The position numbers and the translations under genes are program-made. Below the pieces are notes generated by a model. That model saw nothing but the letters and a program-made list of their open reading frames with translations, ran no database searches and had not been told where the DNA came from. A DNA stretch of 64,000 bases from Xenopus tropicalis (Eukaryota > Chordata > Amphibia > Anura > Pipidae): contig NC_030681.2 of the NCBI RefSeq assembly GCF_000004195.4, positions 138,945,506 through 139,009,505 on the forward strand, given 5' to 3'. Shown here one piece after another: positions 12,067 to 64,000 of the stretch; within the stretch, counting starts at the first letter, position 1; each line of letters begins with the position of its first letter.

Positions 12067-13120
12067 GGTAAGCAGTGTAGTATAATCCTCTCTTAGGTTA
12101 AAGCTATAAATAAGCAAAAGAAAAAGGAATGTCCTGTGCCCACAATAAATGCCCTCACCCTTGGTGTAACTTTGTTATGACCTTCAGCTATTCTGGGCAG
12201 GGAAGAGGTTACTACCCTGATGCCTTTAAAGGGGAAATCACTACTTTTCTGATGCAGTTTCATTTTTATATATTTTTGTTGGTATGTTTGTTCTGTTCTG
12301 CTTCTCACTGATTAATTTCTGCTTGGTTTCTAAGGAAAACCTCCCCTAGCAACCAGTACATTTTTTTTTACAATTAATAACTTTTAATATTCTTATGATC
12401 TCGTCCTGTTCATGTTGATTAGTGTGTAGCAGCAGGCACACAGTAACAAAAGGTTGGGTTAATTTTATGGGCAAATTTCATGCTACACTCCCTTTAGATA
12501 AAATAATGCCAGACTGTGGGGGTTAATAAAGATTTTGGATGATAACAGATTTTGTCTAAACACTTATTTACTGTCCTAGAAATAGCAACCATAGCACACG
12601 ATAGCTTTAGTAACAATGATTTTATATGTCATTTTATAAAGTAAGGGTTTGAGGTCCGGACGCTAAAGCTAGGATTCAAGCCAATGTATCTGATAAACAC
12701 TGTTGTGGGGAAATATCATTTGCAACAATTCTGGGCATTTTGGTAGGCAATAAGGCACTCAGAATTGCTTTAAATTCATTTTAATGAATGAACACGGGTC
12801 AAGGTTGTTGCCTCTAAAATGAAAGAGAAGCAATTCAGGTTATTTGGTTACCCGCCAATGGAGCTGCTAGAGGCCCGGAAGTGCTGTGCAGACAAGGGCA
12901 TTTGGGGAAACTGCCTTGACTAAATACCCTTTAGCATGGAATGTTCACATTTCACCTAATGACATCAGTGATGTTTCTACGTACAGAGATATCTGCAATG
13001 TTTAATGTTATGACTAGGTCTAAAGCACCCAGATCAAATGTGGGAAAGACATTTTAGAAAGACAAAAAAAGCAATTGCTAAAATTATAGCTCCCTCTTTT
13101 TCTGACCGTACAGAGACCTG

Positions 13121-13689
13121 TACAGGTATCGGACCCCTTATCCGGAAACCCGTTATCCAGAAAGCTCCGAATTACGGATAGCCCATCTCCCATAGACTCC
13201 ATTTTAATCAAATAATGCAGAATTTTAAAACTGATTTCCTTTTTCTTTCTAATAATAAAACAGTACCTGTACTTGATCCCAACTAAGATATAATTACCCC
13301 TTATTGGGGGCAGAACAGCCCTATTGGGTTTATTTAATGGTTAAATGATTCCCTTTTCTCTGTAATAATAAAACAGTATATAAATATATAAATAATCCTT
13401 ATTGGGGGCAAAACAATCCTGTTGGGGCTAATTCATGTTTTATTGATTTTTTAGTAGACTTAGGGGGAGATTTACAAAGACCCGAACGCTCCGAGCGTAT
13501 TCTCGCATTTTCGTGATATTTGCGATCTTCAGAAATTTTCGTTTCCAATCCGAATTTTTAGCATTCGGGATTCGAACTTGTGTTTTGATAAATCTGCCCC
13601 TTAGTGTATGGAGATCCAAATCATGGAAAGAATCATATCCAGAATACCCTTGGTCCCGAGCATTCTGGGTAACGGGTCCTATACCTGTA
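13121..13689. mobile_element. MITE, TACAGGTATGGGA family, interrupted by a second MITE
   Basis: Left end tacaggtatcggacccct and right end gggtcctatacctgta. An internal block is partly duplicated, and 13463-13600 is an inserted element. Opposite orientation to the copy at 1-307. Confidence 0.85.
13463..13600. mobile_element. Nested MITE with TTA target duplication
   Basis: Inverted termini gggggagatttacaaag and tttgataaatctgcccc, flanked by TTA on both sides (13460-13462, 13601-13603), inside the MITE at 13121. The three-base duplication fits a Harbinger-type element. Confidence 0.75.
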
Positions 13690-14586
13690 CTAATTTCTGA
13701 CAGCTAACTGGAAAGGTTATATGGACTGGTAAGCACTGCTAGATCTAGTAAATACAAACTCTAAGAGCAAATATGGCTTGTAAAGACGAAGTAAAGCTGG
13801 CTGGGAAAGATTTTTTTAAAAGCCTTTTTTTTTCAGACCATTTTTGGGACAAAATTATAATCATTATGAATCAGCAAGCCTAAGTCTGCAGGGCCCCTCA
13901 CAATTGACCTAGGGGTGCAAGTTTGGGGGATCAACCAGTTTGGTCCACCACTTGACTTAGAGTGTACATTTTTTTATTAACACATCCAGTTACTTTCACT
14001 TTCAGTTCAGAACTTCTTAGATATTGCTGCCTTCCTCACATCCCCCCTCCCTCCTCACCATCTAATTTTGTAACCAGTGCATGGACATGGGTATCAGGCC
14101 CCCCCATACTGGCACAGAAACAAGATTTTGGGGTGACACAAAGCTTGCCTAAATAACAGTGTGCACAAAATGGCGCCTGCTGCTTGCTGTGATTATGAGT
14201 TTCAAGGCTGAAGAAAATAAGATTAAAACAATTTGTAAAGTGTAAGTGAAGTTTATTTTGCTTGACAAACACAACAGAAAACAACTTATTTCTTAGGGTG
14301 ACAGGTCCCCTTTAAATGGCCTCTATAAGTTAATTTTGTGCAGTGCTTTTGTACTTTTCTATTGGAAATATTAAAGTCAATGTTGAATTATTTTCCATTT
14401 CTTTTTTGGCTTCTATTAAGGTATCTATGGGTGAGCTTGAGTTTTAGCCTTGCCTAAGCTACCATAGTCTCTCAGCTGGCTACAGTCTTTTCTATCACCT
14501 CCCCTATCCATCCCATTGTGTTATAATCCCTAAAAAGAAGCCAGAAAGGTGTTGATCAGCCACAATTAAAAGTCACTGTAATTATT

Positions 14587-14642
14587 TATGTATGTACGTA
14601 CGTATGTACGTACGTACGTACGTACGTACGAATGTACGTATA
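14587..14642. repeat. (TACG)n microsatellite
   Basis: A self-complementary tetranucleotide run, about 56 bases with a few interruptions (tatg, aatg). It carries a CpG in nearly every unit. Confidence 0.9.
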
Positions 14643-14659
14643 AATAATTTTATATAATG

Positions 14660-16230
14660 CTAGTAGTATACCCAGTGCTGTATATTTTTACAATACAGTA
14701 AAAGAATAAACAGGGATGAGAAACAATATAATAAACAAGTTAAATATAAAAAATTAGAACGGTTAAGAGCCATATCCAAGATAACATAGGAGGAAGGAGA
14801 TCGCTCCACCATAGAGCTTATATTCAAAGGTGGGTGCTTAACACGAGTAGGAAGGTAAAAAGTACTGCTATGCACAGAGATTTGGGAATTGGCCCTTAAG
14901 TGCCAAGACTGGACCAGATAATACTCCAAAAATAATAATACTCCAAAAGCTAGGATCAGTTTCTATTTAAAGAGATTTAGAGGGAGTTCTTTATGGAGGA
15001 ATCCCCATGATTGGTAAGAAGCGAGCTGCGATTTGTTTTGTGTAAAATACTGCAAGTTAAGATCTGATTGGTTGCTGTGCATAACCAAACTGCAACAGAA
15101 AAGCGCCTGTTTTATTAAATGAGCTCCGTAAGTCATATACTGAATATGCTGATGCAATAGCTTTCTGATACATCATATTTCACATGGGTGGTTTTAAGCT
15201 ATGAAAAAGGAGGGCCCTTGGCTCTAAAAGAAACTTAAATGCTGTCATTGGGCTGTAGTGGTTTTTCTGGGGCCCCTGACACCACCCTGATGCTATTAAA
15301 GCCCTAGTAGCAGCTTTCATCCTTTCCTGGCACGCACACAGAATTCCAGTCTTTGCCTTTATCATTTATCCAGACAAGTCTCCATTAAGAAAAACAATCT
15401 TGGGTTTCACTGTCCAGCACAATGACATTGTTACAGGTGACTGATTGAGGGCAGCCTGACCCAGGAAAGTGCTTCAGCGCCGCTGAGTTATTAAATCCCC
15501 TAATTAGACAAAAAAGCACATATTCACATTTACAGAAAACATTGGGTCGTCTGAATGCGGCGCATTTCTTGTTGTTGTTCTTCCCACTGAATAGAGAGCT
15601 TTGAAAATGTCTCCTGTTGTGCATGGAATACGTTCATGTCATGGTGACCTGACTGCATATTGAGCAGCTCTCTCCCTGCTAAACAAGCGGCATTACGTGA
15701 CTGCAGCCATGGTACCTAGGAGAAAGCTGAACTGACTGATCCATACTGATCATCAATACTCTGCAGATGGGCAAAGAAATGATATTATTGGGCAACTATA
15801 TCTTCATTTTTTAATACTGACCCTATGGATTTGTCTAATGGACATATTAAAACTACAGGTATGTAAAGTGATAGTTACGTGGAGTTGCTTTAATCCAGCA
15901 AACTAAAAAAATTAATAAACCACGGGACCTTTTATCGACATGTATGGGGCTCGGGTATTTTTGAAGGAAGGGTATCAAAGAACTACAGCCCTCGGGTTCA
16001 GCAAATAAATTGGGCGCAAGTGATTCTTAAACAAATGATGATTCTTTATTTACAGAAATGTAGCATAACCTCCATATATATAGCTCAAATATTTAGCAGT
16101 TACTCATGTACAAATTTTACCAGAAGAATTTACCCATGGTCAATAATCAAAGTGGGTTTATTGAACTTGGTGCCCAGTGCCAAGTACCAAGCCCTTCAAG
16201 TGGGACCACGGCGAGCTACAGTAGGCACTA
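14660..16230. other. No gene seen; unique block at 15360-15760
   Basis: No supported exon. 15360-15760 lacks recognisable repeat termini and contains gcggcgcatttc and tgacctgactgcat. It could be regulatory, but nothing in sequence proves it. Confidence 0.3.
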
Positions 16231-16237
16231 CCAGGAA

Positions 16238-16410
16238 AGCTGGCCATACACATACTGATAAAATTGTATAAAACTTTGTTTTGTACGATTTTCGGACCGT
16301 GTGTGGACTTCGAATTATCGTCCCAATAATTTTTGTACTGTGGCGACTGGTCGTTTAGTCGATCGGGCAGGTTCGAAAATTTTGGTTGGATAACAATAAA
16401 ATCTGCACAC
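16238..16410. repeat. Interspersed repeat of the GGCCATACAC family, first copy
   Basis: Starts agctggccatacacata and contains gttttgtacgattttcgg and gtcgatcgggcagg. Related to 16532-16797; both resemble Xenopus repeats with tggccatacac termini. Confidence 0.65.
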
Positions 16411-16531
16411 AATGGAAGTCACTTTCATACGATTGGTGTCTGCCATGTTCAGAACATCCTCTGATTTGTATTTTAGTTACTTTATCCTACATTTTGGTAG
16501 AGTTTGGTGGGTGATACACACAGGACTCTTA

Positions 16532-16797
16532 AGCTGGCTATACACTCACCAATATTATTGTGAAAAACCGAGTTTTGTACTATATTCAGTGCGTGTATGG
16601 CGGATCGACGAGGCGACAATATCGCAAAAGGTTTGGATACTGGTCGTCTCGTCGATCGGACGGGACAAAAGATTTTGAATCATCAGGTGGAGGTAGAATC
16701 CCTATTGTTTCTCCTCTATATCTGATGATTCCGCTCTGAACGTCAGTGGAAGGAACAATCAATCTTTCCTAGATCATTATTGGTACGTGTATGGCTA
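16532..16797. mobile_element. MITE with AGCTGGCTATACAC termini
   Basis: Left agctggctatacactcac and right tggtacgtgtatggctac are inverted repeats. The inside holds gtcgatcggacggg, as in the neighbour at 16238. Confidence 0.7.
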
Positions 16798-17255
16798 CCT
16801 TTATTCTCGTCCGTGGTGAGGAGAATTCTACTGGACCTACCTCCCCCAGGCCGTAACCTGTGCCCACCTTCCAAGAAGGTGGAATCCAAAGAAAGAGGCA
16901 GATCCCATTATTTTAGACGACAGAACAATGACACCTCCTGGCCAGTTACTTAACTGCCAGAAAAATACTCTAACCTAGCATAAGGAAAAAGCTTTCCCTC
17001 CCAACTGTAAATTAGAACCCACTTAGGTGGCCAAAACCATAGGGATTATTTGAATAAAGGGTAACTAAACCTTTAGCTCCCTACAAGTAGATTTGTTTTT
17101 TTATTTGCTGTAACCAAATGTTAATTGTTTTATGCTGATTGCCCCCAGATTCCCTGTTGACTTCCCTGGGTCATCCTTTATTCATATCTATCCTTTAGGT
17201 GTGTACTAATTGTTAAGCCAGAGGGATATCGGCTATTGGAGCCTGCTGCCAGGCA

Positions 17256-17776
17256 GGTAAAGTTGACTGGAATGCAAGGTGTTGTTTTTAGTGCAGAAGG
17301 ACCTGACCAAAGTCAGGTCCTTCCTTTATAAGTAAAAAATCAATAATCTATAATAAACTGGATCCATACCTAGAAAGGTAATGCAAAGATAATGTGATAA
17401 TGGGCACTTTCTAGGCAGCCATCCCTGAGCGGCGTTTAACAATTAGTATTATAGGCCAGTATCCTATTAATCGGTATGGTCAGAACAATGTATAGGAAGC
17501 CTCAATTATTCTGTTTGTTTATTTGGTAAATTTGACTGGAATGCAAGGTATTGTTTTTAGTGCAGAAGGACCTGGCCAAAGTCCTTTGAAGTAAAAATAT
17601 ATATCAATAATCTATAATAAACTGGATCCATACCTAGAAAGGTAATGCAAAGATAATGTGATAATGGGCACTTTCTAGGCAGCCATCACTGAGCGGCGTT
17701 TAACAATTAGCATTATAGGCCAGTATCCTATTAATCGGTAGGGTCAGATCAATGTATAGAAAGCCTCCGTTATTCT
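17256..17776. repeat. Two-copy tandem duplication, period 269
   Basis: Copy 1 (17256-17524) and copy 2 (17525-17776) share long identical runs such as aatctataataaactggatc and gcggcgtttaacaatta, with scattered differences. Copy 2 has lost half of the gacctgaccaaagtcaggtc palindrome. Confidence 0.9.
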
Positions 17777-18659
17777 TTTAAAGGAGGTTATGATAGGTTT
17801 AGTACTTGGACTTTTTAAATTGCCAGCCAGCAAAATATTGTTGAGAGAGAGAGAGAAAATCTGGGTTGTCTGTAGTCTCATTTACATGCAATGAAGATGG
17901 ACAAATTGTGGGTGTATTTGCCTTTTACAAATGGAGGTGAGTTGCCTGTCTACCAGCTATAACTGCAGCTATCCATGCTGGTGGTAAATGGTTGTCCTGG
18001 GGACATGCCATTATCTGATGGTGGGGCTTGATCCATGTTCACCTAGGCAAACAGCCCACTCCCCGTCTGTGTCTCCAGTTCCTGTCTGGTCTGTGTCGCT
18101 TATCTAAGGAATGCTCAGGAAAGTCCTTCATGTGAGCTGATTGATAGCATTTATTTAGGGAACCCATTTGTTGGAAGGACTTCCCTTGGAAGAGGGACTT
18201 GCTCTGTTTATGAATTCACCAGCTTCTTTGATAATATATATATATACTTTATTCTGTAATCACTTTGACTTTGGAATTCAATGGATGATCAGTAGTCACT
18301 CTATGTATATAAATGAAAAGATTTGTTGCACCCATCAGTGTGAATGAGACACAGGGGCACTGTAGTGGCCAGAACCCTTCTTCTTGTAGCCAGACGGTAG
18401 GGTATGCGTGGGATCTCTAGTGCAGAGAGCACTATGGCCCTGTCCTACATTAATAGCTAAATGTCCTGTTTTTAAATATAAAGTTAATTTCTTTAATAGC
18501 TTTTTGCAGCCCCCAGTAATATGCGTCTGGGACAAAGATTTCTCCTTGGCTTGTGGGAGAACCGTCACTGACTCGACATAAGGTGCAGGTTGCACATGCC
18601 CACAATTGCCAAAATGCTTTGCCCTGAATATTAAGGACAACCTAGGGACACGTAAATAT

Positions 18660-18852
18660 ATACCAAATATATATACTCATATACCACTCAAAATTAGTTA
18701 AAAAGTGGAAATGTATTTCAGTCCATGAAAAACAGTAAATACCCCAAAGATGTAGCCTAGATCCTTGGGCTATTTACTGTTTTAAATGGAGTGAAATACA
18801 TTTCCACTTTTTAACTAATTTTGAGTGGTATATGAGTATATATATTTGGTAT
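18660..18852. mobile_element. Foldback element
   Basis: Arms of about 65 bases (ctcatataccactcaaaatt and its complement aattttgagtggtatatgag, then tttccacttttt) surround a loop with the direct pair cagtaaatacc / ctatttactg. Non-autonomous DNA element, family unknown. Confidence 0.75.
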
Positions 18853-19252
18853 CTGTTTTACCCCTTGTTGATCACTAGGGGGATTCTTTGTATACTGTTC
18901 AGTTTAGTTTATTTGCCCGTATTTATGTATCTTGGACTTCCTAACTTTTCCATTTTTTTCACATGTAAATATATATCTATGTCTTGCCCACATCACTCCT
19001 ACGCTAACTGTATGTCTGTATCTTGGCTACATCACTCCCGTGCTAAATGATGCCTTGTACCAGGGCCAATGTTAGCTGGTTTAGATGGTCATATAGAGCC
19101 CTGAGCATCTGTAGGGCCCCTGTAGGTGTCCCACCGGTTGGACTGGGCCGGTGGGACAGCTGGAAAAAACCTGGTGGGCCCCAACAGACTAGATCCCTGC
19201 CTCCTCTCCCCCATTGTTCCCCCTCTGCCCTCCCCCAATTGCAGCAAAAAGT

Positions 19253-19420
19253 AAAGGTGGCCGTACACTGTAAAATCCTCTTATTTGGCAAGGTCGCCAA
19301 GCAAGCAGATCTTCTCCCGATATGCCCACCTAAGGGTGGGGGATATTGGGCTAATTAGGACCGCATCAAAGAGCCGATGCGGTTTCTGATCCAATGGAAA
19401 AATCAAACCTGATCCTGAAC
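19253..19420. repeat. Interspersed repeat with GATATGCCCACCTAAGG core
   Basis: Shares ccgtacactgtaaaatcc and gatatgcccacctaagg with 20210-20443. Any reading frame across it is fortuitous. Confidence 0.6.
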
Positions 19421-20209
19421 ACCCCAGTCTGACCCTGAACACTGATAATAGTATTATGTAGTAATTGCTAGATATTTTCATTATGTAAATCTGGAATAAC
19501 CAATGTTTTGCTGTTGATAGGATACTGGGGATTGTAGTTCAGCAACATACTGAGAGCTACAGGTTCCCCTTCCTTTCCCCTAGAGAAAGCTCTGTATTTT
19601 GTATTTCTGTATCATCCCGTGTTTTTTTAAACGTGGAACGTCAGCCTTAATTTGTTCCACATGCATTTCCACTACAAATGATACGCTAATAGTCTACGTG
19701 GGAAATGTTCCATTAATTGCACTGTGACACACACACAGCGTTAACTTTAGAGCAGTTTCTAATCATAATGTGATGTATTGTGGCTATTCCAGACATAATA
19801 GATGTTATTCTAATTCACTTCAAGATAACGGAACATATTCAGCCATAACTAAAACAAACGTCATGTCCTCTAGCATTGGCACAGAACATTCTAGTGCTGC
19901 CTCGAAGAACACTCTTTATGCACATTGCGTTCTAGAGCCACTTCACAAGGAATTACTCAAATACAGCCAGGCTTTGTCATACGGGTCGGGGGCACAGAAT
20001 AATAGTGGGCAGGCTACTGTAAGTTCATATTACTGCTTCATTAGGGCAAATAACTGTACCGTGATCTATTCATTATTTGATCTTATTACTGTAGTGCTTT
20101 TATATTATTCATTTGTGCAGTGAAGTGGCTCATTGGTTATCAGTGCGGGGGGCCTGAGGTTAGCCCTCCCACTCTTTAACCCCCTCAAAAACTATAGAGG
20201 CTCCTAGTG

Positions 20210-20443
20210 AAACTAATGATGTCCATACACTATAAGATCCACTCATTTGGTGAGGTCTCAAAACGAGGAGATCTTTCCACTGATATGCCCACCTAAGGAC
20301 CAAACGATTGAATTACAATGAAGGAAACAGGACCGTGAGGGTCCGTTTTAAGTCCCCATACACAGGGATAAGCTGCTGAATCAGTCCGAAGGACTCAAAC
20401 CGGCAACTTAAATCTTCCTGTGTATGGCCAACTTAACCCTTGT
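20210..20443. repeat. Interspersed repeat with GATATGCCCACCTAAGG core, second copy
   Basis: Begins tgtccatacactataagatc, has the shared gatatgcccacctaagg core, and ends cctgtgtatggcc. Confidence 0.6.
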
Positions 20444-21439
20444 TTGTTTCAGGTGGGGACCTTAGATTGTAAACTCTACTGCTGCACAAACTGATGTGAA
20501 TGGTGTATATAATCTCTGTAGTATGTATCATAACTATATAATGAATAATATACAGAGTGCAAACATTAGCACTCCATAGGGCTTATTTACAAATGACGTC
20601 AGGGCATACAGTGTAAAAAAACAGGTGCAAACTTCTAAAGTTTACTGCACTTTAAACCCTGCCCCACCATTGATGTTATTGGCAGCACTGTATTCATAAG
20701 GGGAGGGCAGTGGGAGGCACGTAGGGGGTCCCAACTCCTACCCTCTACCCACCCCTTAGTGTTGTAGCACTTGCGTCCTGGTCAGAAATAAATGATAAAG
20801 ATACACATACATACATGAGACCCCATGTTTTTTGCCACCATCTTCTACAGTTTTTATCTGATGTTGTATCTACTTATACATTTACGGTTGGTAAAATGTC
20901 TGCCACCATCCTGTGTACCATGGACCTAACAGAACAGTCAGACCACAGTGGTCTACAAGCATAAAATCTATTGTTTACATACCGTAGGATTTTAAACCAT
21001 TAACAGGATTTATTAGTGACTGAAGTAGGAAACCTTGGCAAGACAGAGTAAACAACTTCATGGCAATTTTAACCCCTTGTAGAATCTATAGCTCTCTCAT
21101 GAAATTGCCAGCGTGCCCTCGCCGTAGATTATATGCTTGTGGGTTACATGTTTTTCAGTGCCTGAATGCAGGTTTCCTGGCAACTTTCTATTAAACTTTA
21201 ACCAAATCTGCTGCATTAAATGGAAAATGGAGCTTATTTGGCCTGAAATCTGCTTGTTTGAGAGGAGATAGCCAAGTAATTGCCATTCAAGTCATTGGGA
21301 GGTGGCATGGGCAGCATTAAGCATTGCCAGTGGAGACAATACCTAGTGTGCCAATATGTTTAATGCCTTCACAAGGGTGTTGTTCTATCACAGACAAGCT
21401 ATGGGGTTATTCTAAAAAAAAAAAAAAAAAAAGTGCAAA

Positions 21440-21690
21440 ATTAGTCTGAAACCAGCATTCAGTTTCGGGATTCGGACACGATTCTGCCTTTTTTGGCAGG
21501 ATTTGGCCATATCCATGCTCCTGGCCGAACTGAATCCTTAAAATCATGTGACTTATGGTCATGTAAACACAGAAATTGAACCCTTCTGTAAACTATTTTG
21601 CAAACACAAATTCGGATTCGATTTGGTATTTGGCCAAGGGATTCGGGGTTTGGTCAAATCCGAAAAAAGTGGATTCAGTGCATCCTTAGT
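21440..21690. mobile_element. MITE-like repeat rich in GGATTCGG motifs
   Basis: Multiple attcggattcg / tttggccaa motifs and the end aagtggattcagtgcatcc are typical of a common Xenopus dispersed element. A poly-A run (21414-21432) precedes it. Confidence 0.55.
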
Positions 21691-22160
21691 CCAGTAACCC
21701 ATAGCGACCATCAGCTACTTTGAAACAGGTGACCAATTGTCGTAGCCCTTTATGTCATTTTATCTCCTCTTGCCTTATGCCCCAAACCCTGCCTATTCTT
21801 CTTTAATCTTTTGCCAGCCCCTATGGAGCATTCTCCCTGAAAAAGTATTAAGTCTGTACCAGAGAGTCAGCAACGTTGCTTACAAAGCGGCCACTGGGAA
21901 ACATTAAAGCTGGTAAAATAAAACCTGTTCATCTAAACATTTACATTTAAGGGAAAAAAAGAGAAAAGAAAAATAGAAAGCAGTTGCTAAAAGTGGTTAT
22001 TTGCAATCCCTAGAGCATTTGCAGTGAGTGCCCCCCAGGGACTGAGCGTTCCTGGATAATAGGCAGGGAATGTAAGGAGTGGAGTGTTGCACACACTGTG
22101 ATGTTCTTGGACAGCTTGTAACCCATGGGGAGCAATAAGGGTCAGAGAGCTGGGAAGTTC

Positions 22161-22200
22161 TTTTATAAGGTGTCAGAGCGTGGTCACTGCTGAGTTGGAG
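22161..22200 (+). promoter_or_regulatory. TATA-like box, possible proximal greb1 promoter
   Basis: TTTTATAAGG (TATAAG at 22164-22169) lies about 300 bases upstream of the start codon in unique sequence. A transcription start about 30 bases downstream would make 22195-22472 a contiguous 5' UTR. The alternative is that 5' UTR sequence here is reached by splicing from a distant first exon; candidate acceptors (ctgcag at about 22299, ctggcag at about 22328) exist. Confidence 0.3.
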
Positions 22201-22472
22201 GAAAGGCTGCTGGCTGGATTGTTTCCTGCAATCTATCAGCAGGGTCTCATCTCTCTCTCTCTGAAGGAGGAGGAGGAGGAATCTTCTGCCTCACTGCAGC
22301 CTTCTCACTACTGAGTTACCTCTGGCAGGGCAGACTTGATGCTGGTGTCAGATCACTGATTATGATTATTGGAACACCATCAGCATATCCCCCCACAATA
22401 TCCCCCACGTAGGGGCTTCTCTGCCCTTTCTCCTGGAAGTGTAACTTTTTTCTGTTCCTTCTCGCCGTGAAG
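22195..22472 (+). other. greb1: Probable greb1 5' UTR with two small upstream ORFs
   Basis: Sequence before the ATG has a CT/GGA-rich stretch (22250-22280). It also holds two short reading frames, 22339-22359 (6 codons) and 22362-22412 (16 codons), that close before the main ATG. If transcribed they could dampen translation. The 5' boundary is not determined by sequence alone. Confidence 0.45.
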
Positions 22473-63832
<41,360 letters not shown>

Positions 63833-64000
63833 GTACGGAATCAGAAGTACAGTTATCCTATAAGTACAGTGCATAGAGAATGTGGTGTTCATAGGATCCA
63901 CCTATTCCTCAATACAGATGGAGCTTATTTGTTAGTAGATGCCATTGGAACTGGCTGGTTTGTAGCTGGGGAGTAATCATCAATGTACCTTAGCTGTGCT

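Noticed and set aside
17295..17325. Palindrome GACCTGACCAAAGTCAGGTC as an estrogen response element
   Set aside because: The half-sites are everted and the spacing does not fit AGGTCAnnnTGACCT.
1..22000. Protein-coding genes upstream of greb1 (for example neighbours such as NTSR2 or E2F6)
   Set aside because: All frames are short, low in family resemblance and mostly inside repeats. No exon with plausible borders and recognisable protein was found on either strand.

Overview
The window looks like vertebrate nuclear DNA, almost certainly from an African clawed frog (Xenopus). The evidence is spliced exons with GT/AG borders, very low gene density, and many copies of small DNA-transposon families I associate with Xenopus: TTAA-flanked T2/Kolobok-like elements ending TTAAAGG, and a MITE with the terminus TACAGGTATGGGA. 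I cannot separate X. tropicalis from X. laevis by eye.

One host protein-coding gene is visible, on the + strand: greb1 (growth regulation by estrogen in breast cancer 1), a chromatin-associated co-factor of estrogen receptor. I placed 30 coding exons by hand, from the ATG at 22473 to 63832. They keep one open frame of 1,798 codons with consistent phases and no stop or frameshift. The vertebrate protein is about 1,950 residues, so roughly the last 100 residues and the 3' UTR lie beyond the right edge. The sequence fits GREB1 rather than its paralogue GREB1L.

Layout. 1-22.1 kb: no credible coding sequence; mostly decayed transposons, with a GC-rich block at 640-1017 ending in a strong donor (possible non-coding first exon) and a few non-repetitive blocks that could be regulatory. 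22.16-22.47 kb: TATA-like box and probable 5' UTR. 22.5-34.6 kb: coding exons 1-9 (N-terminal region, acidic tract, basic NLS-like segment). 35.6-41.9 kb: exons 10-14, separated by an 82-bp minisatellite, an 837-bp foldback element and a 46-bp minisatellite that runs into exon 14. 41.9-48.1 kb: a 6.2-kb intron with a 5'-truncated LINE inserted inside a MITE. 48.1-54.5 kb: exons 15-21, with a stray copy of part of exon 19 in intron 17. 55.4-63.8 kb: exons 22-30, encoding the P-loop, a Cys-pair motif and most of the C-terminal glycosyltransferase-like region.

The most unusual features are the minisatellite whose every unit repeats the 3' splice site of exon 14, the 113/114-identical copy of part of exon 19, a 240-bp spacerless palindrome next to about 100 bp of (AT)n, and a one-mismatch estrogen response element in intron 3.
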